From the NCBI RefSeq assembly GCF_046297895.1, contig NZ_JBKBHC010000007.1, positions 186,001-250,000 on the forward strand: 64,000 bases of DNA, given 5' to 3'. The notes under the pieces are model-generated. The model searched no databases and was not told where the DNA came from. It saw nothing but the letters and a program-made list of their open reading frames with translations. Within the stretch, counting starts at the first letter, position 1, and the number at the start of each line of letters is the position of its first letter. The stretch is from Ferrovibrio sp046297895 (GTDB taxonomy: Bacteria > Pseudomonadota > Alphaproteobacteria > Ferrovibrionales > Ferrovibrionaceae). The translations under genes and the position numbers were made by a program. Shown here piece after piece: positions 56,101 to 64,000 of the stretch.

Positions 56101-56685
56101 TCAGCGGAAGCTGCCGTGGTATTCGTCGTTGGGTCGCATCTCGATGGCGGCCGCCATGCGGTTGGACATGTTGAAGAAGCTGATCGTGGCGGCGATGTCC
56201 CAGATGTCGCGGTCGCTCCAGCCGGCATCGCGCAGGCCCTGACGATCAGCCTCTACGATCTTGTCCGGGCTCTCGGTCAGCTTGGTGGCGAATTCGAGCG
56301 CCGCGCGCATCTTGGGCGTCAGATCGGCGGCGCGCCAGTTCATCACCATCAGCTCGCCCAGCTTCGGATCGCCCGAGAGCTGGCGCACGGCGGCGCCATG
56401 GGCGGTGAGGCAGTAGAAGCAGTGGTTGATGCTGCTGACCACCACGGCGATCATCTCGCGTTCCAGCTTGGAAAGCCCTGAGGGCGCCAGCATCAGTTCG
56501 TTATACATCTCCGAAAAGCCGCGCAGCTTCTTGGCATCGAAGCTGTAGCTGAGCAGCACATTCGGCACGAAGCCGATCTTCTCGTCGCATTTGGCGAAAT
56601 AGGCCTGGGTGTCGGGATCGAGATCCTTGCGCGCAGGCACCGGGATGTTCAGCGCATGGGGATGCGCGGTCTTGGGCTGGCTCAT
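56101..56685 (-). CDS. AhpD-like peroxidase-related carboxymuconolactone decarboxylase family protein
   Basis: This 194-aa protein has the AhpD core: LSKLEREMIAVVVSSINHCFYCLTAHGAAVR, with the CxxC redox pair and nearby His. It belongs to the peroxidase-related group (longer than AhpD by a C-terminal WSDRDIWDIAATISFFNMSNRMAAAIEMRPNDEYH segment). A role in peroxide or thiol redox chemistry is inferred. GGAGG lies 7 nt before the ATG at 56685. It lies 28 bp after aroC on the same strand and is followed by its own terminator. Confidence 0.9.
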   Translation of the reverse strand: MSQPKTAHPHALNIPVPARKDLDPDTQAYFAKCDEKIGFVPNVLLSYSFDAKKLRGFSEMYNELMLAPSGLSKLEREMIAVVVSSINHCFYCLTAHGAAVRQLSGDPKLGELMVMNWRAADLTPKMRAALEFATKLTESPDKIVEADRQGLRDAGWSDRDIWDIAATISFFNMSNRMAAAIEMRPNDEYHGSFR

Positions 56686-56713
56686 GCTGTTTCCTCCGTT
56701 GCTGGAGGAAAGC

Positions 56714-57823
56714 CTAGCGCGGATCGAAGCCCTGTTTAAAGCCCCCGACCTGGCCGCGATGGCGCAGCAGGTGGTCGGCCAGCACCAGCGCCAGCATGGC
56801 CTCGCCCACCGGCACGGCACGGATGCCAACGCAGGGATCATGCCGGCCCTTGGTGACGATCTCGGTCTCAGCACCGAAACGGTCGATGGTGGCGCGCGGA
56901 TTGAGGATCGAGGAGGTGGGCTTCACGGCGAAGCGCACCACGATCTCCTGGCCCGAGGAAATGCCGCCCAGGATGCCGCCGGCCTGATTTGACGTGAAAT
57001 CCGCGCGGCCATTCTTCAGCCGCATCTCGTCGGCATTCTGCTCGCCGCTCAAACGTGCTGCGGCAAAGCCCGCACCGATCTCCACGCCCTTCACGGCGTT
57101 GATGCTCATCATGGCGGCGGCGAGATCGGCATCCAGCTTGCCGTAGATCGGTTCGCCCAGCCCGGCGGGGATGCCGGATGCACGCAGCTCAACGACGGCG
57201 CCCACAGAGGAACCCGCCTTGCGAATGCCATCCAGATAGTCTTCCCATTCCATGGCCATCTTCGGATCGGGGCACCAGAAGGGATTCTGCGTTACGCTGT
57301 CCCAGCTCCAGTTCGCCGGGTCGATGGTTTTCTCGCCCACCTGCACCAGGGCGCCACGGATCTGCACCTGCGGACCGATCAGGGTGCTCAGCACATTGCG
57401 CGCCACCGCGCCGGCCGCCACGCGGGCCGCCGTCTCGCGCGCCGAGCTGCGCCCGCCGCCGCGATAGTCGCGGATACCGTATTTGCTCCAGTAGGTATAG
57501 TCGGCGTGACCGGGACGGAACTTGTCCATGATCTCGCCGTAATCCTTCGAGCGCTGGTCGACATTCTCGATCAGCAGCGAAATCGGCGTGCCGGTGGTCT
57601 GGCCCTCGAACACGCCCGACAGGATCTTCACCTCATCGGGCTCGCGCCGCTGGGTAACGAAACGCGAGGTGCCCGGCTTGCGCTGATCCATCCAGTGCTG
57701 GATGTCGGCTTCGCTCAGCGGCACGCGCGGCGGCGCGCCGTCGATCACGCAGCCCAGCGCCGGCCCGTGGCTTTCGCCCCAGGTGGTGACGCGGAAGAGC
57801 CGGCCGAAGCTGTTGTCAGACAT
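56714..57823 (-). CDS. aroC: Chorismate synthase
   Basis: This 369-aa FMN-dependent enzyme converts 5-enolpyruvylshikimate 3-phosphate to chorismate, the last common step of aromatic amino acid synthesis. Signatures are present: GESHGPALGCVIDG, RPGHADYTYWSKYGIRDYRGGGRSSARETAARVAAGAVAR and the C-terminal RHDPCVGIRAVPVGEAMLALVLADHLL. It lies 27 bp after fabI, an order common in alphaproteobacteria. Confidence 0.98.
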   Translation of the reverse strand: MSDNSFGRLFRVTTWGESHGPALGCVIDGAPPRVPLSEADIQHWMDQRKPGTSRFVTQRREPDEVKILSGVFEGQTTGTPISLLIENVDQRSKDYGEIMDKFRPGHADYTYWSKYGIRDYRGGGRSSARETAARVAAGAVARNVLSTLIGPQVQIRGALVQVGEKTIDPANWSWDSVTQNPFWCPDPKMAMEWEDYLDGIRKAGSSVGAVVELRASGIPAGLGEPIYGKLDADLAAAMMSINAVKGVEIGAGFAAARLSGEQNADEMRLKNGRADFTSNQAGGILGGISSGQEIVVRFAVKPTSSILNPRATIDRFGAETEIVTKGRHDPCVGIRAVPVGEAMLALVLADHLLRHRGQVGGFKQGFDPR

Positions 57824-57850
57824 GGCGGCTGTTATCCGGCATAGGCCTGC

Positions 57851-58696
57851 TTACTCGGCCTTCTTGCCGCCGAGCGACAGCAGCAGGTCGGCCACCTGGG
57901 CGGCCTGGTCGGTCGCCACCATGCCGACGGCGTGATAGCCGCTGTCGACGTGATGGGTCTCGCCGGTGACGCCCGAACCCAGATCCGACAGCAGATACAG
58001 GCCGGCGCCGCCAACCTGCTCGATGGTCACGTTCTGGCGCAGGGGCGCATTCAGTTCGTTCCACTTCAGGATATAGCGGAAATCGCCGATGCCGCTGGCC
58101 GCCAGCGTCTTGATCGGACCGGCCGAGATGGCGTTGACGCGGATGCCCTTCTTGCCGAGATCGGCGGCGAGATAGCGCACGCTGGCTTCCAGCGCGGCTT
58201 TCGCCACGCCCATCACGTTGTAATGCGGCATCACGCGTTCGGCGCCGTAATAGGTGAGCGTGATGGCGCTGCCGCCATCGGTCATCAGCTTCTCGGCGCG
58301 CTGCATCACGGCGGTGAAGCTGTAACAGCTCACGTTCATGGTCAGCGCGAAATTCTCGAAGCTGGTGTCGATATAGCGGCCCTTCAGCTCGTTCTTGTCG
58401 GAAAAGCCGATGGCATGGACCAGGAAATCGAGTTTGCCCCAGGCCTTTTCCAGCGCAGCAAAAGTGGCGTCAATCGAAGCGGGGTTGGTGACGTCGCATT
58501 CCAGCACATGCCGGGCGCCGATGGTCTGGGCCAGCGGCTTCACGCGCTTTTCCAGCGCCTCGCCCTGGTAGGTGAAGGCCAGTTCGGCACCCTGGGCATG
58601 CACCGCCTTGGCGATGCCCCAGGCCAGCGAACGGTCGTTGGCGACGCCCATGATAAGGCCGCGTTTGCCATGCATGAGCGGTTGCGGTTGCGACAT
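57851..58696 (-). CDS. fabI: Enoyl-[acyl-carrier-protein] reductase (NADH)
   Basis: This 281-aa FabI reduces trans-2-enoyl-ACP in the last step of each fatty acid elongation cycle and is the triclosan target. It has the NAD-binding GVANDRSLAWGIAKAV and the catalytic region ERVMPHYNVMGVAKAALEASVRYLA with the Tyr and Lys of the YxxxxxxK motif. The GPIKTLAASGI substrate loop is also present. It heads a small fabI-aroC-ahpD-like gene set. Confidence 0.98.
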   Translation of the reverse strand: MSQPQPLMHGKRGLIMGVANDRSLAWGIAKAVHAQGAELAFTYQGEALEKRVKPLAQTIGARHVLECDVTNPASIDATFAALEKAWGKLDFLVHAIGFSDKNELKGRYIDTSFENFALTMNVSCYSFTAVMQRAEKLMTDGGSAITLTYYGAERVMPHYNVMGVAKAALEASVRYLAADLGKKGIRVNAISAGPIKTLAASGIGDFRYILKWNELNAPLRQNVTIEQVGGAGLYLLSDLGSGVTGETHHVDSGYHAVGMVATDQAAQVADLLLSLGGKKAE

Positions 58697-58848
58697 GAAT
58701 CCCCCGGTAAGGCTGTGGCGAAACGGCCGGTGCAGCCGCTCGGGCGCTCCTGGCGCGAAACACAGGTATGAAACACTGGGCGGCGAGAGTAGCCCAAAGC
58801 CGGGTTTTGGCCAAGTCGCCTAAGCCATTATGATGAAAAAGAAATCGG

Positions 58849-60294
58849 CTACGGATCGGGTTGGTATCCTGGCTGCTGCGACAGGAGCATCTCCCGCATG
58901 GCGGCGACCTCGGCTTCCCGATCCGGCCGTGCCTGCTCGTGAAGGTGCTGCAGCAGGTCGCCGGCATAGCCGTCTTCAGGCGGCAGCATGAAAATCCCAT
59001 GTGGCACCGCGCGGATGCGGCGGCCCATCTTTTCCCGCAGCGGCGGCAGCAGCCCTTCGGCCTCGGCGCGGTCGAGCGCCTGCGCCGTCACCGGCCCCAG
59101 ATCGCCATCCACCAATACGGGGCCGCCGCGATAAGGCCCGCGCGCCGCCTGTTGCGGCCGTGGCGCGGACTGGTTGGGCCATAACAGGTCGTTCAGGCCA
59201 TCCTGCATCAGTTTGACGAGTTCGTTTCCGGCCTCGCCGATATAGTGGGGCGATTGTTTCATCGCCTTGTACCAGTCATCGAGTTCGCGGCCGAAGGCGC
59301 GCAGCGAATCCTCGCGCTGGATTTCCTGGCGATGGCGGCGCGAATCTTTGGGCAGGTCGCGCTGCGGCAGGCCACGCAAGGGCCGGCCGGTGGCATCGGT
59401 ATCCTGCGGCGCATTGCCATAGAGATGACGATAGGCGCCGCTGACCAGGCGAAAAGCGTCGTCATGGCGCGGATGCTGGGATTTCAGATAGGCGTCATGG
59501 GCCTGCAGGGCATGCAGATCGGCGCGCGACAGATCGGCGGGCTGCTTGCCCAGCGTGAAATCCAGCCAGCGTTCCGGCGCGGGCGGCAGTGCACTGAGGC
59601 GCGCTTCGAAGGATGTCGTGCTTGCCTTCGCATCGCCGCGCGGCGCGTCCGGGGCTTGCTGCTGCTGCGGATCGCCGTGAAAACCCTCGATCTCCATCAG
59701 GCCCTGTCTGGGCAGGGTTTTCGCCTGCTCGGCGATGGTCTCGCGCAGCAGCTGATCGCTGGCCGGTTTCCAATCCTTCTGAGCCCAGTTCTGTATTTCC
59801 CCGCCGGGTATATCGAACAGGTTTATGCCCGACGGTGCATCGGGCAGGCTGATGAAAGCGCCATAACCCCAGTTGCTGCCGCTGCTGGGTTGCAGCACGG
59901 CGGGGAAATAGGCCTCTTTCGGCACGCCATGCGCCTCAAAGACGCTGCCATGGTAATCCACGCTTTGCTGGCCGGTGATGCGGTGGTCGCCGGCCTCCGA
60001 CAGATTGCGTTCGCGCTGCGCCAGATCGGCGGCGGCGACATCGCGCCGGATGGCATCGCGCTCGGCCTCGTTCAGTGGCCTGCCGCGCGTCTCGCGCACG
60101 AAGCGTTCCAGCCGACCATTGGCGGTGCGGCCCAGTTCGCCGCGGTTGGCTGCCGCGTCGCGCGCCAGCCCGGCATAGGAATCCTGTTTCTCCAGCGCGG
60201 CCCAGTAGCCATCGATGTCGTTGTCTTTCAGGCGGGCGCGGGCGGCATCCAGTGCGTTGCGCTGCTCGGTGGAAGAGGGGCGGCGAGTGGGCAT
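58849..60294 (-). CDS. Hypothetical 481-aa protein with C-terminal peptidoglycan-binding-like motif
   Basis: I do not recognise this protein as a whole. It is soluble, polar and Ala/Arg/Asp/Gln-rich, without signal peptide or membrane helix. The N-terminal third is helical (RGRPLNEAERDAIRRDVAAADLAQRERNLSEAG). The middle has a possible beta region (VDYHGSVFEAHGVPKEAYFPAVLQPSSGSNWGYGAFISLP). Near residue 395, VLVDGDLGPVTAQALDRAEAEGLL resembles a peptidoglycan-binding repeat (VDGDxGPxT). The composition and modular look recall secreted effectors of antibacterial systems, and a small membrane protein is encoded just upstream. No secretion genes are in the window. Effector status is inference. Confidence 0.75.
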   Translation of the reverse strand: MPTRRPSSTEQRNALDAARARLKDNDIDGYWAALEKQDSYAGLARDAAANRGELGRTANGRLERFVRETRGRPLNEAERDAIRRDVAAADLAQRERNLSEAGDHRITGQQSVDYHGSVFEAHGVPKEAYFPAVLQPSSGSNWGYGAFISLPDAPSGINLFDIPGGEIQNWAQKDWKPASDQLLRETIAEQAKTLPRQGLMEIEGFHGDPQQQQAPDAPRGDAKASTTSFEARLSALPPAPERWLDFTLGKQPADLSRADLHALQAHDAYLKSQHPRHDDAFRLVSGAYRHLYGNAPQDTDATGRPLRGLPQRDLPKDSRRHRQEIQREDSLRAFGRELDDWYKAMKQSPHYIGEAGNELVKLMQDGLNDLLWPNQSAPRPQQAARGPYRGGPVLVDGDLGPVTAQALDRAEAEGLLPPLREKMGRRIRAVPHGIFMLPPEDGYAGDLLQHLHEQARPDREAEVAAMREMLLSQQPGYQPDP

Positions 60295-60357
60295 CGGAGT
60301 ATACGTCCTTTCAAATGATCTCTATTTGTTCTGAAGGGCAAAAATAAAAAACGGCCT

Positions 60358-60753
60358 TCACCGTGCGAAAAGCGCGAATGTGGATATGACGATAAAAGCC
60401 AGGAGGTACATGCTGCTCCAGGGCAGCAACAGCAGGGTGCCGGCAACACCAAGGCCGATCCAGTAGGGCCGGCGCCGGCCCGCCACCACGAAGCGGCGGA
60501 TGGCAAGAGCGGTCAATCCCAGCGGCAGTCCATAGGCCGGTACACGGATGGCCCAGTAAAGCGGGCTTTCATAGCTGGAGCCTTCCGTGACGAGACCGAC
60601 ATTCACTTCGACAATGACGATGTAGCAGGCCAGAAAGGCGAGGCCGAGCAGACTGGCGAGCAGGATGGTCAGCAGCCCCCAGCCTCGGTTGACGCGGGCT
60701 GGCGGCGACCCTGCTGCTGGTGACGATGCGGCGTCCGGGCTGAGGTCTGGCAT
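60358..60753 (-). CDS. Small three- or four-helix membrane protein
   Basis: This 131-aa protein has a Pro/Ala/Ser-rich N-terminus and hydrophobic segments at about 28-50, 64-88 and 96-130 (GLLTILLASLLGLAFLACYIVIVEV; YWIGLGVAGTLLLLPWSSMYLLAFIVISTFALF). I recognise no family. It precedes the 481-aa gene by 63 bp on the same strand. Its size and topology are those of inner-membrane immunity proteins, which is the basis for treating the pair as a possible effector-immunity unit. The region upstream (60754-60860) is AT-rich and likely carries its promoter. Confidence 0.7.
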   Translation of the reverse strand: MPDLSPDAASSPAAGSPPARVNRGWGLLTILLASLLGLAFLACYIVIVEVNVGLVTEGSSYESPLYWAIRVPAYGLPLGLTALAIRRFVVAGRRRPYWIGLGVAGTLLLLPWSSMYLLAFIVISTFALFAR

Positions 60754-60860
60754 GGGCTCTGCTGGTTAACAGATGCCTGAATATACGGGTAGTCTGATCG
60801 ATTGTCAATACATAAAGAGAACAAAACTGGATATTATTCCTGTATTCAGGCCCAGCCCGC

Positions 60861-62603
60861 TCATTCCGCCGGTTGCTGTCCGGTGCTGCGGGCCCGCTCC
60901 AGCCGTTGGCGTATCGCATCCTCGGGCAATCCAGCCTGCTCAAGCGCCAGGGCGCCGAGCTGCAGCGAGGCTTCGGCGGCCTCGGCGATGACCTGGGCCG
61001 CACCCAGCTTGCGCAGATGCTCGGCATGGCCGTGGTCGCGGGCGCGGGCGAAGACCGGCAGATGCGGCCAGGCGCGATGGGCGGTGGCGACCAGATGACC
61101 GGCGGCGGCCGGATCGTCCAGCGTCACCACCAGGGCCTGGGCGTGGCCGGCCGACAGCTTCTCCAGCAGTTCGACGCGGCTGGCATCGCCATAATGCACC
61201 GGCCGTCCGGCGCGGCGTTCGGCCGCCACGGTTTCGGCCTGGGCATCCAGCGCCACCCAGGGAATCTGTTCGGCATCCAGCAGGCTGGCGATCATGCGGC
61301 CGACGCGGCCGTAGCCGCAGATCACCACATGGCCCTCCTGCCGTTCCGCATTCTCGCCGATGCCATGCGTCGCCTGCGCGACGCCATCGGCCAGCGTCTG
61401 CGCCATCCGTCGCGCCGCCTGGGCGATGAAGGGCGTGGCCAGCATGGAGAGCGAGACAACCAGCAGCATGAACTGCGCCGTCTCGGTTGGCAGCAGGCGA
61501 TACCGTTCGCCCAGGCCCACCACGACGAAGGCGAATTCGCCGCCCTGGCCGAGCAGCAAAGCCATTTCCAGCGCGGTGCTGCGGCTCTGGCCGAACAGCA
61601 GCGCCAGCGCGGCGATGATGACGCCCTTGACGACGAACAGGCCGGCCACCGACAGCAGGATCCACAGCGCATGATCGGCGGCGACGCGCAGGTCGATGCC
61701 CATGCCGACCGACAGGAAGAACAGGCCGAGCAGCAGGCCCTTGAAGGGCTCGATGCTGACCTCGACGGCATGGCGGTATTCGCTCTCCGCCAGCAGCAGG
61801 CCGGCCAGGAAGGCGCCCAGCGCCATGGAGAGGCCGGCGATGCCGGTGGCCGCCGCCATGGCGATCACCACCAGCAGGATCAGCGCCATGAACATCTCGG
61901 GGCTTTTGGCGCCGCCGGCCAGGCGGAACAGCGGCCCCAGAACGCGCCGACCGATCACGATGATCGCCACGATGGCGGCGATGGCGATCGCCAGCGTCTC
62001 GCCCACCTGCAGCATCATGTTTTCGCCGCTGATATTGCCGGCGGTGGCGAGGAAGCCGATCATGAACAGGATCGGCACCACGGCCAGGTCCTGCATCAGC
62101 AGGATGGCGAAACTGGCGCGGCCGACCGGCGTTCCGCCGCGTCGGCTTTCGATCAGAAGCTGCATCACGATGGCGGTGGAGCTGAGCGCCAGGCAACTGC
62201 CCAGGATGATTGCCGCCGGCGCGCTGTTGCCGAATGCCATGGCGATGCCGCCGATGGCGGCGGCGGCGACCAGCACCTGCGCCAGGCCCAGGCCCAGCAC
62301 CAGTCGCTTCATCTGCCACAGCCGGTCGAGCGAGAGCTCCAGTCCGATCATGAACAGCAGGAAGATGATGCCGAACTCGGCGATCAGCCGCACGCCGGCG
62401 ATGTCACCGATGGTGACGTATTGCAGCCAGGGCAGGCTGTCGGCGAACAGCGCCAGGCCATGGGGACCGATCAGCAGGCCGACGGCGAGGAATCCCAGCA
62501 CCGGGCTGAGCCGCAGGCGGTGGAAGACCGGCACGACGATGCCGGCCGCAGCCAGGAAGACGATCAGCTCGCGGAAATAGGGGATGGTCTCCGAATGCTC
62601 CAT
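60861..62603 (-). CDS. CPA2-family cation:proton antiporter with RCK domain (KefB/YbaL-like)
   Basis: This 580-aa protein has about 12 membrane helices of the Na/H exchanger fold (residues 8-395: PVLGFLAVGLLIGPHGLALF, FLLFMIGLELSLDRL, LMQDLAVVPILFMIG with the conserved QD). A cytosolic TrkA-N/RCK Rossmann domain follows (VVICGYGRVGRMIASLLDAEQIPWVALD). It exchanges K+ or Na+ for protons, gated by nucleotide or thiol ligands in relatives. No KefG-type ancillary gene is adjacent. Confidence 0.95.
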   Translation of the reverse strand: MEHSETIPYFRELIVFLAAAGIVVPVFHRLRLSPVLGFLAVGLLIGPHGLALFADSLPWLQYVTIGDIAGVRLIAEFGIIFLLFMIGLELSLDRLWQMKRLVLGLGLAQVLVAAAAIGGIAMAFGNSAPAAIILGSCLALSSTAIVMQLLIESRRGGTPVGRASFAILLMQDLAVVPILFMIGFLATAGNISGENMMLQVGETLAIAIAAIVAIIVIGRRVLGPLFRLAGGAKSPEMFMALILLVVIAMAAATGIAGLSMALGAFLAGLLLAESEYRHAVEVSIEPFKGLLLGLFFLSVGMGIDLRVAADHALWILLSVAGLFVVKGVIIAALALLFGQSRSTALEMALLLGQGGEFAFVVVGLGERYRLLPTETAQFMLLVVSLSMLATPFIAQAARRMAQTLADGVAQATHGIGENAERQEGHVVICGYGRVGRMIASLLDAEQIPWVALDAQAETVAAERRAGRPVHYGDASRVELLEKLSAGHAQALVVTLDDPAAAGHLVATAHRAWPHLPVFARARDHGHAEHLRKLGAAQVIAEAAEASLQLGALALEQAGLPEDAIRQRLERARSTGQQPAE

Positions 62604-62714
62604 GCCTGACCTTCGCTTACCCGGGCCGGATCGTCAAACAATGGCTTCGGCGGGATGTCGCCCCGCCAATCCCGTTCGGCGCCGCGGGCTGGCCGCGCGC
62701 AAAGGCTGGACATG

Positions 62715-62750
62715 AAAAAAGCCGGGGAGCGCCGCCGCCCCCCGGCTTTT
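62715..62750 (-). terminator. Bidirectional terminator after the SCP2 gene
   Basis: Arms AAAAGCCGGGG and CCCCGGCTTTT with a GC-rich loop. On the minus strand the stem is followed by further T residues, 35 bp after the SCP2 stop codon. Confidence 0.85.
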
Positions 62751-62785
62751 GACTGCTGCGGCCTTATCGCCGCCTGCCGCTTGGT

Positions 62786-63076
62786 TCAGCCGAGGATCGA
62801 CTGCAGTTTCATCGCCACGCCCATGTTGCCCTTCACCTTCAGCTTGCCCATCATGAAGGCGGTGGTGGGATCAAGGTCGCCACTGCTCAGCGCGATGAAA
62901 TTGTCCATTGAGATAGTGATGGTGCAGTCGGCCTCGTTGTCGTCGTTGCTGACGGTGCCGGCATTGCCGTCGACGAAGATCTGGCCGTCGTCGCCGAAAT
63001 CGAATTTCACCGTGGCGTCGATCGCGCCCGGCTTCACGCGCTGGCTCATCTGCTGGGTGATCTGGTCGAGCGACAT
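62786..63076 (-). CDS. SCP2 sterol-transfer-domain protein
   Basis: This 96-aa protein is a single SCP2 domain: ATVKFDFGDDGQIFVDGNAGTVSNDDNEADCTITISMDNFIALSSGDLDPTTAFMMGKLKVKGNMGVAMKLQSIL. The domain binds lipids or fatty acyl chains. GGGAGG lies 6 nt before the ATG at 63076. It diverges from a PECR-like dehydrogenase, and shared palindromes between them suggest common control with acyl-CoA metabolism. Confidence 0.93.
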   Translation of the reverse strand: MSLDQITQQMSQRVKPGAIDATVKFDFGDDGQIFVDGNAGTVSNDDNEADCTITISMDNFIALSSGDLDPTTAFMMGKLKVKGNMGVAMKLQSILG

Positions 63077-63160
63077 GTGGCCTCCCTGGCTCGTGTGAAT
63101 CGCTGAGAAATGATGCAGGTTTCCGCTGGGGCATCGACAACGCAAATCGACAACTGCGAA

Positions 63161-63226
63161 TTGACGCAACGTCAACAGCCACGCGGCTTTGGCGGCACCC
63201 TATATTGACGTTTACGTAAGCGTCAA
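63161..63226. promoter_or_regulatory. Two palindromic operator-like sites between the SCP2 and SDR genes
   Basis: Site 1 (63161-63175) is TTGACG-CAA-CGTCAA. Site 2 (63205-63226) has the same arms around TTTACGTAAG, near-perfect over 22 bp. The pattern TTACGTAA flanked by GACG/CGTC recalls sites of LiuR-type (MerR) or TetR-type regulators of fatty acid and branched-chain catabolism; this comparison is from memory. Confidence 0.42.
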
Positions 63227-63293
63227 GTAGCGTCGCTGCAACGCATAAAAACAGCATGCAGTCTTGTTTGGCTGCTGTCAGGGAGTGAAACGG

Positions 63294-64000
63294 ATGGCGG
63301 CGGGTTCGGGTCCGTATCGTTCGGTATTTCGCGATGGCCTGTTCGCCGGTCAGACGGTTGTGGTCACCGGCGGTGGCTCGGGCATCGGCCGCTGCACAGC
63401 GCATGAGCTGGCGAAACTGGGGGCGACGCTCGCGCTGATCGGCCGCAAGCTCGACAAGCTGCAAAGCGTGGCCGAGGAACTGCGCGCCGACAATCCCGGC
63501 TGCGACGTCGACATCTTTTCCTGCGACATCCGCGAGGAAGACAAGGTGGCCGAGACGGTGAAGGCCATCCTCAAACGCTTCGGCCGCATCGACGGCCTGG
63601 TCAACAATGCCGGCGGGCAGTTCCCCGCGCCGCTCAGCCAGATCAGCCAGAAGGGCTGGGATGCCGTGGTGCGCAACAACCTCACCGGCGGGTTCCTGAT
63701 GGCGCGGGAATGCTACACTCAGTGGATGGCCGATCACGGCGGCGCCATCGTCAACATCGTGGCCGACATGTGGAACGGCATGCCCAATATGGGCCATTCA
63801 GGCGCGGCGCGTGCCGGCATGGTGAATTTCACCGAGACGGCGGCTTGCGAATGGGGCGTCTCGGGCGTGCGGGTGAACGCCGTGGCGCCGGGCTGGATCG
63901 CGTCCAGCGGCATGGACACCTATCCCGACTGGATGAAGCCGCTGATCCGTGGCATGCGCGACCATGTGCCGCTGCAACGTCTGGGCACCGAGGCGGAGGT
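63294..64000 (+). CDS. SDR-family enoyl-CoA reductase-like protein (PECR type), 3' end outside window
   Basis: The frame is open from the ATG at 63294 (GGGAG 8 nt upstream) to the window edge, 235 codons. It is a short-chain dehydrogenase: NAD(P)-binding TVVVTGGGSGIGRCTAHELAKLGA, GLVNNAGGQFPAPLSQISQKGWD and NLTGGFLMARECYTQWM. Where classical members have YxxxK it reads HSGAARAGMVNFTE. That variant, and the start FRDGLFAGQ, match peroxisomal trans-2-enoyl-CoA reductase (PECR)-like proteins as I remember them. A role in fatty acid metabolism fits the divergent SCP2 gene. Confidence 0.92.
   Translation, partial: MAAGSGPYRSVFRDGLFAGQTVVVTGGGSGIGRCTAHELAKLGATLALIGRKLDKLQSVAEELRADNPGCDVDIFSCDIREEDKVAETVKAILKRFGRIDGLVNNAGGQFPAPLSQISQKGWDAVVRNNLTGGFLMARECYTQWMADHGGAIVNIVADMWNGMPNMGHSGAARAGMVNFTETAACEWGVSGVRVNAVAPGWIASSGMDTYPDWMKPLIRGMRDHVPLQRLGTEAE

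Noticed and set aside
60873..62609. A 578-codon plus-strand frame opposite the antiporter
   Set aside because: Gln/Asp/His-rich mirror translation of a membrane protein, not a real protein.

Overview
The window is high-GC DNA, about 65% G+C by eye, from an alphaproteobacterium, most likely a free-living Rhodospirillales-type organism (genus not resolvable). This rests on a SUV3-type helicase, the 496-aa alphaproteobacterial isocitrate dehydrogenase, a gltD-gltB operon in that order, a complex I NDUFA9-like protein, an aroC/fabI neighbourhood and several alphaproteobacterial PAS and chemotaxis families. No rRNA, tRNA or CRISPR array was seen. Most of the window is ordinary chromosome, with one clear mobile element at 52.8-55.7 kb.

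Layout. 0-5 kb: end of a TetR-like gene, SUV3-type helicase, thioesterase, a TSUP permease with a ModE-box-like operator, a REP-type palindrome and a short ModE-like regulator. 5.4-13 kb: methylmalonyl-CoA mutase, Rnk-like factor, chemoreceptor, MAPEG protein, GMC oxidoreductase. 12.8-17.5 kb: response regulator, hybrid kinase, GAF protein, CHAD protein. 17.5-23.1 kb: a minus-strand operon (DeoR regulator, ABC importer, GpdQ-like phosphodiesterase) that looks like glycerophosphodiester uptake and hydrolysis. Its binding-protein gene is interrupted by one in-frame amber codon. 23-29 kb: NDUFA9-like protein, isocitrate dehydrogenase with divergent LysR regulator, membrane LytTR regulator with divergent acyltransferase. 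29.5-35.5 kb: glutamate synthase gltDB. 35.8-43 kb: REP copy 2, a small secreted protein, an outer-membrane protein, MAPEG and chemoreceptor, ABC-F protein, tandem PAS proteins. 43.2-46.0 kb: an SsuA/NMT1-type ABC importer. 46.0-47.2 kb: unusual noncoding DNA (10-bp tandem repeats, terminator) and a stand-alone S4 domain resembling a TyrRS C-terminus, behind a structured leader with a possible 23-aa leader peptide. 47.2-52.7 kb: DUF938 methyltransferase with an N-terminal frameshift, GST-like protein and divergent WYL regulator, YdjM-type membrane protein, a small charged protein, CNNM/HlyC-type transporter. 52,836-55,652: an IS1595-family element with 23-bp inverted repeats, an 8-bp target duplication and five cargo genes, including a DUF433/PIN-like toxin-antitoxin-type pair translationally coupled to the transposase. 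56-64 kb: AhpD-like protein, aroC, fabI, an unidentified two-gene unit, a CPA2 antiporter, an SCP2 protein and a partial PECR-like dehydrogenase sharing an intergenic region with palindromic operators.

The strongest candidates for undescribed biology are the S4-domain gene with its SD-sequestering leader and the transposase-coupled toxin-antitoxin-type cargo. The amber codon in the binding protein and the one-base insertion in the DUF938 gene may be real lesions or sequence errors; only read-level data can tell.
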